Source of the DNA: Acidimicrobiaceae bacterium
GTDB lineage: Bacteria > Actinomycetota > Acidimicrobiia > Acidimicrobiales > Bog-793
DNA: 13,530 bases
NCBI GenBank assembly: GCA_027459565.1
Contig: DAIDIA010000259.1
Location: 1-13,530, forward strand
Direction of reading: 5' to 3'
Shown here one piece after another: positions 7,426 through 13,530 of the stretch. How positions within the stretch are numbered: the stretch's first letter is position 1; the number at the start of each line of letters is the position of its first letter. The notes below the pieces were generated by a model. The model was given only the letters and a program-made list of their open reading frames with translations, was not told the DNA's origin and made no database searches. Position numbers and translations under genes: made by a program.

Positions 7426-8736
7426 ATGCCGGGAATGGGCACGGGTCGCGGATCCGTGACATCAACAGCCCTCGCGATCGCGTTCCACCGATCGATCTTG
7501 CACCAATGGTTCATCATTCTCGGAATGCTCGCGGCGCTGTTCGCCGTATGGAATTTCCTGCGTCTCGCCGCCATGAAGAGCCAGACAACGCGCCACCCGG
7601 TCCCTTTGCAATACGCTCCATCGAGTTTGAGAGAACCCAGTGCGCGCAGATTCCTGCGCGTCGCCTTTGGTGGACTCTGGCTCTTCGACGGCCTCTTGCA
7701 GAGTCAGTCGGCTATTCCTGCCGCACTGGCGAACACGGTCATCAAACCCGTTGCTGCCTCATCCCCCGCCTGGGCCGCTTTGCTCTCCAATCACGCGATC
7801 TCCGTCTGGAACGACCATCCCGTAACTACCGCGACCGCGGTGTTTTGGATGGAGATCGGGTTGGGGATCTGGCTGTTGAGCGCTTCGCGCGGTCCGCTCT
7901 CGCGGTTTGCTGGATACGCAAGCGCCAGCTGGGCTCTTGTCGTATGGGTCTTCGCGGAGGTCTTCGGGGGCCTTTTCGCTCCCGGTTACTCCTGGCTCTT
8001 TGGCGCGCCGGGCGCGGCCCTTGCCTATCTCGTTGCCGGAGTCCTCGTGGGATTGCCAGACCGGTGTTGGAGATCTTCCCTGCTCGGCCTTGCACTGCTC
8101 CGCGCTCTTGGCGCCTTCCTGATCGCAATGGCAGCTCTCCAAGCCTGGCCGAATCGCGGATTCTGGGAGGGTCGAAGGGGTGATCCATCGGTCCTGGGAA
8201 CGCTCCCGGCAATGCTCAGCGTCATGAAAAGGTCATCTCAGCCAGGATTCTCGAGATCGCTCGTCGCGCATATGGCGAACCTGAGCGCTAGCCATGGTTT
8301 CGCAATCAACCTTGTCGTTGTACTGGTGCTTGGTCTGGCCGGAATTGCCCTCTTGACGACCGTTCTCCGGGACGGCAGGGCCCGGACCGCCCGCGGTTGG
8401 ATCCCGCTGCTACCCGTCGTAATCGTCTACCTGGCGGCCTCTCTTGTCGTCTGGGTCTCGATTCAGGACTTCGGCCTCTTCGGCGGTGTCGGAACCGATC
8501 CCAACAGCATGATCCCGATCGCGTTCATCCTCGTCAGTGCGCTTCTGGCCACGAAAGGATCCCCACTGCCCACGAACGACGATCTTGCGCCAGTTCATTC
8601 AGGCGCACGAAACTTCGTCGAGACGCTGCGCTCCCAAGTAGTGCATGATCCGAATCAATCGATCCGAACATTCGTTTCCTTCGGTGGACTTTTCGTAATC
8701 CTGCTCGGCGCGATCTCCATGATCAGCGCGCTCTGA
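7426..8736 (+). CDS. Multi-pass membrane protein of unknown function
   Basis: I do not recognise a named family. The 436 residues contain about nine or ten hydrophobic segments, near 28-47, 78-92, 134-152, 165-182, 192-210, 217-237, 293-312, 326-344, 362-376 and 416-433, so this is an integral membrane protein. Motif-like stretches that may be conserved are GGLWLFDGLLQ (82-92), WVFAEVFGGLFAPG (174-187) and GAPGAALAYLVAG (193-205). The region 78-152 faintly recalls DoxX-like four-helix proteins, and I remember similar unnamed proteins in actinobacteria. The loops at 238-285 and 377-415 are polar. The start ATG 7426 has AAGGAG (7412-7417) 8 bases upstream; an ATG at 7419 opens a different frame that is a shadow. 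No cleavable signal peptide is obvious. It follows the yceI remnant and converges on mscL. Confidence 0.85.
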   Translation: MPGMGTGRGSVTSTALAIAFHRSILHQWFIILGMLAALFAVWNFLRLAAMKSQTTRHPVPLQYAPSSLREPSARRFLRVAFGGLWLFDGLLQSQSAIPAALANTVIKPVAASSPAWAALLSNHAISVWNDHPVTTATAVFWMEIGLGIWLLSASRGPLSRFAGYASASWALVVWVFAEVFGGLFAPGYSWLFGAPGAALAYLVAGVLVGLPDRCWRSSLLGLALLRALGAFLIAMAALQAWPNRGFWEGRRGDPSVLGTLPAMLSVMKRSSQPGFSRSLVAHMANLSASHGFAINLVVVLVLGLAGIALLTTVLRDGRARTARGWIPLLPVVIVYLAASLVVWVSIQDFGLFGGVGTDPNSMIPIAFILVSALLATKGSPLPTNDDLAPVHSGARNFVETLRSQVVHDPNQSIRTFVSFGGLFVILLGAISMISAL

Positions 8737-8745
8737 GACGAGCAG

Positions 8746-8781
8746 CCGGAGGTCACACCTCGACTCCGGTCCCCACGGGGA
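8746..8781. terminator. Tandem hairpins between convergent genes
   Basis: CCGGAG (8746-8751) pairs with CTCCGG (8764-8769) around a 12-base loop that itself contains a smaller GAGGT/ACCTC pairing. Directly after it, TCCCCACGGGGA (8770-8781) forms a second small hairpin. The site lies 10 bases after the stop of the membrane protein gene, in the 135-base gap before the converging mscL. There is no T tract, so efficiency as an intrinsic terminator is uncertain. Confidence 0.35.
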
Positions 8782-8871
8782 GCATCCAGCTCGATCAAGC
8801 CTTCGCTAACGAGCGATTACCGGATTTCGCGCTGGGAGATTCGCTCCATATCCGGACAGGGGTGCAGGCGA

Positions 8872-9291
8872 TCAGGTCGCAACCGTGAGGTCACTCCCGC
8901 AGAATTTGCATCTGGTCGCCGCGAGCGGAATGTCTCCGGACAGACAGCTCGGACACGTCTTTGTCGGAGGAGGGTCTCCGAATACGGTGGTTCCCCGTCG
9001 GCGCATGTAGGCGCGATAGGGCACCACGATCACAAAGTAGACAACGGCCATGAAGATGACGAAGTAGACGATCGCCGAGATGAACGCGCCGACGTTGATG
9101 CGTTGGCCATTAAGTGTCCACCCAATGCCCTTTCCCTTGGCGCCACCACCTGCCATCGCATTGACCAAGGGTGTGATGAGGTTATCGGTAAAGGACTTGA
9201 TCAGTGTGCTGAAGGCAAGTGCGACGACCAAACCCACAGAGACGACGATGACCTGCCCCTGCATGAAGAAATTCTTGAATCCCTTGATCAC
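8872..9291 (-). CDS. mscL: Large-conductance mechanosensitive channel with C-terminal zinc ribbon
   Basis: MscL forms a homopentameric pore in the cytoplasmic membrane that opens under membrane tension and releases solutes during osmotic down-shock. The 139 residues contain the amphipathic N-terminus MIKGFKNFFMQGQV, a first membrane helix (about 13-40, with DNLITPLVNA directly after), a periplasmic loop with GWTLNGQRINVG (57-68) and a second helix (68-91). In place of the usual cytoplasmic bundle helix, the tail carries a four-cysteine zinc-ribbon motif: CPSC (113-116) and CKFC (128-131). I recall similar tails in other actinobacterial MscL-like proteins. The start is GTG 9291, with GAGGGAGGG just upstream (about 9295-9303), a strong ribosome site. 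It is divergent from the DNA glycosylase gene. Confidence 0.92.
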   Translation of the reverse strand: MIKGFKNFFMQGQVIVVSVGLVVALAFSTLIKSFTDNLITPLVNAMAGGGAKGKGIGWTLNGQRINVGAFISAIVYFVIFMAVVYFVIVVPYRAYMRRRGTTVFGDPPPTKTCPSCLSGDIPLAATRCKFCGSDLTVAT

Positions 9292-9518
9292 GAGCCCTCC
9301 CTCTCAACTTTTGCGACCTCTTACCCCACGCGCGTCGATGCTATATCGCGCGCGATCAAATCAAAGGGAATCAGCTCCATTTGGTACGCATGGACCCAGG
9401 ATCGCAGATCGCCTCAAGATGCCCTCGCCGCACCTGTGGAATATGCTCGCGCCATGAGTCGCTCTTTCGCCCGCGCAGTCCACTCTCGATCCGTCGGCGG
9501 GTTCAATTGAGCTTCCGG
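9292..9518. promoter_or_regulatory. Divergent gap between mscL and the glycosylase gene, with a 12-base palindrome
   Basis: This gap should contain the mscL promoter (minus) and the glycosylase promoter (plus). ATCGCGCGCGAT at 9345-9356 is a perfect 12-base palindrome. On the minus strand it abuts a weak -35/-10 candidate (TTTGAT then TAGCAT, 16 bases apart). An in-frame extension of the glycosylase frame back to 9381 exists but has Arg- and Cys-rich, unfamily-like sequence and no ribosome site, so I treat it as non-coding. Confidence 0.3.
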
Positions 9519-10136
9519 GTGGCGACTCCACGCGCCGTCGAAGAGGCGTGTATGCACCTCTCTCGCGTCGACCGACATCTGAAATCCACGATTGCCAAAG
9601 TGGGGCAGGTACGCTTCGCACCGACAAGGACAAGCCACTTTGCCTACCTCGTTCGTGCGATCATCTATCAGCAACTCGCAGGACGCGCCGCGGAGACAAT
9701 TCACGGGCGCGTCGTAGCGCTCCTCGAAGGTGATGTGACTCCGGAGCGTTTGTTGGACCAAGGGGCCGACGGGCTCCGCGCTGCGGGAGTATCTGCCAAC
9801 AAATTTCTCGCGCTCCAGGATCTTGCTGTGCGAACGCGAGATGGCAGACTCGTGCTCAACGACCGCGATCTCTCGCGAATCGGGGACCACGAGATCATTC
9901 AGGAGCTCTCCGAGGTCCGCGGCATTGGACCCTGGACGGCGCAGATGTTTCTCATGTTCCAGCTCCGGCGGCTCGATGTCTGGCCAACCGGGGATCTCGG
10001 GGTGCGCAAGGGGTACGGATTGATCCACTCGACTCCGGAGATATCTGCCAAGGAGCTCGAGTTCGCTGGCGAGCTCCTACGCCCCTATCGTTCCGTTGCC
10101 GCGATGTACTGCTGGCGCGCGATCGACCTCGCCTAA
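9519..10136 (+). CDS. DNA-3-methyladenine glycosylase II-like (AlkA/HhH-GPD superfamily)
   Basis: This is a base-excision DNA glycosylase of the helix-hairpin-helix GPD superfamily, most like AlkA-type enzymes that remove alkylated purines. Family signatures are FAYLVRAIIYQQLAGRAA early, the hairpin VRGIGPWTAQMFLMF and then DVWPTGDLGVRKGYG, whose Asp in PTGD is the expected catalytic aspartate. The C-terminal LRPYRSVAAMYCWRAID is also typical. From GTG 9519 the protein has 205 residues, which keeps the RAVEEACMHLSRVDRHL helix found in relatives. ATG 9552 has a better ribosome site (GAGG at 9543-9546, 5 bases before) and would give 194 residues, so it is a real alternative. The AlkA N-terminal TBP-like domain is absent, as in many short bacterial relatives. 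It converges on icd with a 43-base gap. Confidence 0.88.
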   Translation: MATPRAVEEACMHLSRVDRHLKSTIAKVGQVRFAPTRTSHFAYLVRAIIYQQLAGRAAETIHGRVVALLEGDVTPERLLDQGADGLRAAGVSANKFLALQDLAVRTRDGRLVLNDRDLSRIGDHEIIQELSEVRGIGPWTAQMFLMFQLRRLDVWPTGDLGVRKGYGLIHSTPEISAKELEFAGELLRPYRSVAAMYCWRAIDLA

Positions 10137-10179
10137 GGCAGGACCGAACACCAGATCAGGAATGCCGATGGTGATGCGA

Positions 10180-11400
10180 TCAGAGTCCCACCTTGGTCTT
10201 GAGACGCTCGTCGAGTGCTGCGAGGAACTCCTCTGTTGTCAGCCACGGCGTATCAGCGGAGATGAGCAACGAGAGATCCTTGGTCATCTGACCTGACTCA
10301 ACGGCTTCGATGCACACCGTCTCAAGCGACTCCGAGAAGGCGACGACGTCAGGGGTATTGTCAAACTTTCCTCGATACGCGAGACCGCGCGTCCAGGCAA
10401 AGATCGAGGCAATTGGATTCGTCGATGTCGGCTTGCCCTGCTGGTGAAGACGGTAGTGCCGTGTCACGGTTCCGTGAGCGGCCTCCGCTTCGATGGTCTT
10501 GCCGTCTGGCGTCATGAGCACAGAGGTCATCAACCCAAGCGAGCCGTATCCCTGCGCCACCGTGTCAGACTGCACATCGCCGTCGTAGTTCTTGCAGGCC
10601 CAGACGTAACCCCCCTCCCATTTCAGAGCTGCCGCAACCATGTCATCGATGAGTCTGTGCTCGTATGTCAACTCCTGCGCAGCAAACTCCGCTTTGAACT
10701 CATTCTCGAAAGTCTCTTCGAAAATATCCTTGAAACGCCCGTCGTAGACCTTCATGATCGTGTTCTTGGTCGACAGGTACAGCGGGTAGTGCCGGTCCAG
10801 CGCATAACGCATCGACGCGCGCGCAAAATCGCGGATCGAGTCGTCATAGTTGAACATTCCCATCACTACTCCGCCGTGTTCGGGGAACTTGGCGATCTCG
10901 AGCACAACCGGATCGCCACCATCATCGGGAACGTAGGTCAGGAGCGCTTTACCGGCGGCGGGAACACGAAAATCCGTCGCACGGTACTGATCGGCAAATG
11001 CGTGTCGGCCGATGACAATCGGCTTCGTCCACCCGGGAACCAACCGGGGCACGTTCTTGATCACAATCGGCTCTCGAAATATCACGCCACCGAGAATGTT
11101 CCGGATTGTTCCGTTGGGGCTGCGATACATCTCCTTGAGACCGAACTCCTTCACCCGCGCCTCATCGGGGGTAATCGTCGCGCATTTCACCGCGACGCCG
11201 TACTTCTTGGTTGCCTCCGCCGAATCGATCGTGATCTGGTCATCTGTCGCGTCGCGCGATTCAATCCCGAGATCGAAATACTTGAGGTCGATATCCAGAT
11301 AGGGGTAGATCAATCGTTCCTTGATGAACTGCCAGATAATCCGAGTCATCTCGTCACCGTCCATCTCGACGACGGGCGTTACGACTTTGATCTTTGCCAT
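10180..11400 (-). CDS. icd: NADP-dependent isocitrate dehydrogenase (dimeric, eukaryote-like type)
   Basis: The enzyme oxidatively decarboxylates isocitrate to 2-oxoglutarate and makes NADPH in the tricarboxylic acid cycle. The 406 residues align closely, from memory, with the human IDH1 type rather than the Escherichia coli Icd type. SPNGTIRNILGG (94-105) binds substrate. Arg132 in IGRHAFADQYRATDF is at the same number as in human IDH1. The metal-binding aspartates are Asp252, Asp275 and Asp279 in IDDMVAAALKW and NYDGDVQSD. The cofactor motif HGTVTRHYR (309-317) with Arg314 and His315 indicates NADP. TSTNPIASIFAWTRGL (325-340) is also intact. The ATG at 11400 has GGGGAG about 9 bases upstream. 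The gene appears to be transcribed alone, converges on the glycosylase gene and lies downstream of recD on the same strand after a 243-base gap. Confidence 0.96.
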   Translation of the reverse strand: MAKIKVVTPVVEMDGDEMTRIIWQFIKERLIYPYLDIDLKYFDLGIESRDATDDQITIDSAEATKKYGVAVKCATITPDEARVKEFGLKEMYRSPNGTIRNILGGVIFREPIVIKNVPRLVPGWTKPIVIGRHAFADQYRATDFRVPAAGKALLTYVPDDGGDPVVLEIAKFPEHGGVVMGMFNYDDSIRDFARASMRYALDRHYPLYLSTKNTIMKVYDGRFKDIFEETFENEFKAEFAAQELTYEHRLIDDMVAAALKWEGGYVWACKNYDGDVQSDTVAQGYGSLGLMTSVLMTPDGKTIEAEAAHGTVTRHYRLHQQGKPTSTNPIASIFAWTRGLAYRGKFDNTPDVVAFSESLETVCIEAVESGQMTKDLSLLISADTPWLTTEEFLAALDERLKTKVGL

Positions 11401-11643
11401 CTCGTGGATCTCCCCTGATTGGTCATTCGGTGCAAAACCTCTCTGATGGTAGTCCCCAACCCGACTCAGGCACCAACCACAACAGCACGGTCAGAGCTTG
11501 CTGGGTGTCGCGTCGGGCAGAGGCAGGCGGTAATTGCCAATGGGCGATGCGAGTCAATGCCTTCGAATCTTTCGAGTACCCCCAATCTCGGCACTGCCGG
11601 GTTGTCCGACGACGCAGATCTGATGGGCGAAGGCACCCAGCGG
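11401..11643. other. icd upstream / recD downstream gap
   Basis: This 243-base gap should contain the icd promoter (minus strand) and the end of the recD transcript. I see no strong promoter: TACCAT with a poorly spaced TTGGTG is the best, and it is weak. TCGAA-AGA-TTCGA (minus strand, near 11564-11576) is a short hairpin without a T tract. No tRNA and no credible small gene were found. Confidence 0.3.
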
Positions 11644-13470
11644 TTAACTGGTCCGCACACGGAGCCGTGCGGAGAGTCCCGAGAAGCGCTCCGACGGGTG
11701 CCCTATTGCGGCCCGTAGGGACTCTTCGCTGGCGACAATGCTCACACTGCGCTTCGCCCTCGTGACCGCGGTATAGAGGAGCTCCCTCGACAGCACCGGA
11801 GACGGGGGCTCGGGCAGCGACACGATCACGTTTTCGAACTCTGCGCCCTGACTCTTGTGAATGGTCATTGCCCACCACGTATCAATCTCGCGCAGTCGCG
11901 CGAGAGGCACTGACCGCACTTCGGAAGCCTCGGAGAAGACCGCAGTTGGCTTTCCAAGGTCAACGACAACGCCGGAGTCTCCATTGAAGAGACGATTCAG
12001 ATAGTCATTTCGATTGACAATGATCGGGCGGCCGATATACCAGGCGTTGTCGCCGATGAACTCCGGATGAGCAATCTTCACCAATTGCTCGACCCGAGAG
12101 CTCCAACGCTGAACTCCCCGAAGACCGTGGCGCGTGGCGCAGATGATCTTTAAATCCGCAAGAATCTCAAGCGCATTCTTGGCATCACCGCGCCGGGCAG
12201 CGTCAATCACCGCGATCGCACTCGCAGCGACACGATGGCTCAAGACCTCCTCTTCCTCGCTGTTCCTGATCCATTGAAGCTCTTCGGATCTTGCGGTCGC
12301 GAGAATCTCGATCGCCTTGTCAGTCTGGCCAGTGCGAATCGCGTCAGCGAACTTCGCCAGAGGTGAACTCAGCCGGAAACGATGCTGTCGCTCCAGATGG
12401 ACAATCGTTTCATCTATGGCTCCGTCTTGGCGTCTCTCGAGCGAATTGCCGACGATCTCGCCAAGTACTGCACCTGCTTCGACACTCTCGAGCTGGAACG
12501 GATCGCCCACGAGTACGAGACTTGCCTCCGGTCTTACTGCCTCGAGGAGTCGCGCAAAGAGTGGCAGAGAGACCATCGACGCCTCGTCGACTACGACGAG
12601 GTCATGCGCAAGCGGATTCCGGCGGTTGTGGATGAAACCACCCGTGGAATCAACCCCGAGAAGGCGATGCAACGTGGTGGCCTGCAAGGTCGATATGACG
12701 GTGCTGGTCCCGGGTGCAGTCTCGCCGGTCTCGCCGGTCTTGCTCTCTTGCTGCAGAGCAAGGGTCATCCTCTTCGCTGCCGTTGCGGTAGGTGCCGCGA
12801 GCGCTGGCTTAAGGGTCTTGTCCGAAAGTTCGGCGAACGACTGCGCCTGGTGAAGCAGTTGAGCGATCGTCCTCGTCTTGCCGGTGCCCGGCCCTCCCGA
12901 TATGACGGTGAGAGGACGCGTCAGCGCGCGAAATATGGCCAGGCGCTGGGGGTCGCGAAGCTCCTCGGCACCAAAGTACCCGTCGGCGCGCGCTTCGACG
13001 AGGAATTGATCGTCGAAGAGCCCACCGCGGGCTCCCGCGCGGTCAAGGAGCTGTCGCGCGACCACAAGTTCGAAGCACCAGTATCGATCGAGGTACAGCC
13101 GATCTCCATCAAGCACAAGCGGTCGTGGTGACGCCGGGGCTTCGAACCCCGCTACGTGGACGACCGCGCTCGCAGAGAGGCGTCTCACCCATTCATCGAC
13201 TGGCGGAAGAGCGGGAGCCGATGCGCCATCTCGATCGGAATCGCCCGACAGCGCAACATCGTTCACGCGATCGAGCAGAAGACACACCTGGCCCTCGCGT
13301 ACCGCCCGCACACTCAGCGCGACTGCAAGAAGTACCAGGGGATCCGTTTCATGCAGCCTGCGCGCCACGGCGCGGGCAACCTGGACATCACTGGCGACTA
13401 GGCACCCCGATGTAACGTAGGGAAACAGGTGGGCGGTCTCATCGTGCACATAGGCGCGGTGCGCGATCAC
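11644..13470 (-). CDS. recD: Exodeoxyribonuclease V alpha subunit (RecD)
   Basis: RecD is the 5'-3' superfamily 1B helicase motor of the RecBCD complex, which processes double-strand DNA ends for recombination and degrades linear DNA. The 608 residues begin with a RecD-type N-terminal domain, followed by Walker A GGPGTGKT (192-199). Motif II is VVVDEASM (292-299) and motif III is VGDPFQLESV (321-330). Near the C-terminus are MTIHKSQGAEF and ELLYTAVTRAKRSV, the motif V/VI region typical of RecD. A polar loop with a TGETGE repeat (245-250) is encoded by two tandem 9-base units at 12721-12738. The start is GTG 13470, whose bases overlap the TGA of the upstream gene (GTGA), indicating translational coupling. 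This order and coupling match recB-recD operons. recC is not in the window. Confidence 0.95.
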   Translation of the reverse strand: MIAHRAYVHDETAHLFPYVTSGCLVASDVQVARAVARRLHETDPLVLLAVALSVRAVREGQVCLLLDRVNDVALSGDSDRDGASAPALPPVDEWVRRLSASAVVHVAGFEAPASPRPLVLDGDRLYLDRYWCFELVVARQLLDRAGARGGLFDDQFLVEARADGYFGAEELRDPQRLAIFRALTRPLTVISGGPGTGKTRTIAQLLHQAQSFAELSDKTLKPALAAPTATAAKRMTLALQQESKTGETGETAPGTSTVISTLQATTLHRLLGVDSTGGFIHNRRNPLAHDLVVVDEASMVSLPLFARLLEAVRPEASLVLVGDPFQLESVEAGAVLGEIVGNSLERRQDGAIDETIVHLERQHRFRLSSPLAKFADAIRTGQTDKAIEILATARSEELQWIRNSEEEEVLSHRVAASAIAVIDAARRGDAKNALEILADLKIICATRHGLRGVQRWSSRVEQLVKIAHPEFIGDNAWYIGRPIIVNRNDYLNRLFNGDSGVVVDLGKPTAVFSEASEVRSVPLARLREIDTWWAMTIHKSQGAEFENVIVSLPEPPSPVLSRELLYTAVTRAKRSVSIVASEESLRAAIGHPSERFSGLSARLRVRTS

Positions 13471-13530
13471 AAGAGCTCCAACGCGCCGTCAAGGGCGTCG
13501 CTCAGGTCGCCAAGAAGCTCCGGGGTGAAT
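13467..13530 (-). CDS. recB: Probable RecB C-terminal end (cut by window edge)
   Basis: One minus-strand frame is open from the right edge to TGA at 13467-13469. It encodes the last 20 residues, FTPELLGDLSDALDGALELL. The stop overlaps the GTG start of recD by 3 bases, the arrangement expected for a recB-recD pair. The residues are too few to identify the protein by sequence. The name rests on gene order and coupling only. Confidence 0.55.
   Translation of the reverse strand, partial: FTPELLGDLSDALDGALELL

Noticed and set aside
7419..8183. Plus-strand frame of 254 codons starting 7 bases before the membrane protein start.
   Set aside because: It overlaps the membrane protein in another frame and is strongly Arg-rich, as expected for a shadow of GC-rich hydrophobic coding sequence.
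9381..9518. N-terminal extension of the glycosylase frame starting at TTG 9381.
   Set aside because: The extension has no ribosome site, is Arg/Cys/Pro-rich and does not resemble the family; GTG 9519 or ATG 9552 are better starts.
10444..11418. Long open frame of 324 codons on the plus strand opposite icd.
   Set aside because: icd is unambiguous on the other strand, and the antisense frame is rich in His, Arg and Val patterns typical of a shadow frame with no domain I recognise.
11563..11577. ttcgaatc stretch near 11564 resembling a tRNA T-loop.
   Set aside because: The flanking bases do not form a 5-base T stem and no cloverleaf can be drawn.
12721..12738. Tandem 9-base repeat CTCGCCGGT x2.
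   Set aside because: It encodes TGETGE in a polar loop of recD in frame. Only two units are present, so it is ordinary protein-level slippage, not a repeat array.
13135..13151. Minus-strand sequence CGGGG-TTCGAAG-CCCCG looks exactly like a tRNA T-arm.
   Set aside because: It lies inside recD, encoding part of VAGFEAP, and no matching acceptor, D or anticodon stems flank it.

Overview
The window is a piece of GC-rich bacterial chromosome (about 60% G+C by eye) with tightly packed genes on both strands. I see no insertion sequence, phage gene, CRISPR array, tRNA or rRNA. A dimeric eukaryote-type NADP isocitrate dehydrogenase, a RecBCD-type recD, an MscL with a C-terminal zinc ribbon and frequent GTG/TTG starts fit an actinobacterium, possibly of the acidimicrobial kind. 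That placement is inference and weak.

Layout. Positions 1-398 (minus) hold the N-terminal part of a 4,5-dihydroxyphthalate decarboxylase-like / substrate-binding protein that runs off the left edge. Positions 615-761 (plus) hold a 48-residue coiled-coil micro-protein candidate with a strong ribosome binding site. Two major-facilitator transporters follow, divergently arranged: an EntS-like one (864-2114, minus) and a 14-helix DHA2-type one (2263-3852, plus). The second is followed closely by a MaoC-like dehydratase (3901-4380, plus). The nadA-nadB operon for de novo NAD synthesis (7036 down to 4395, minus) converges on maoC. nadC is not in the window.

Upstream of nadA, positions 7192-7425 carry what looks like the decayed start of a yceI-family gene. 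After it comes an unrecognised membrane protein of 436 residues (7426-8736, plus). Next are mscL with a zinc ribbon (8872-9291, minus), an AlkA-like DNA glycosylase (9519-10136, plus), icd (10180-11400, minus), and recD (11644-13470, minus). The recD start overlaps the stop of a gene entering from the right edge, presumably recB.

Functionally, nadA/nadB make quinolinate from aspartate, icd supplies NADPH and 2-oxoglutarate, and the glycosylase and RecBD are repair functions. The transporters, MaoC protein and decarboxylase-like protein may be accessory metabolism, but nothing ties them into one pathway. Most of the window is ordinary housekeeping DNA. The items most worth a second look are the coiled-coil micro-protein, the yceI remnant, the MscL zinc ribbon, the unknown membrane protein and a striking excess of the hexamer CGATCG. 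I found no convincing new multi-gene system.
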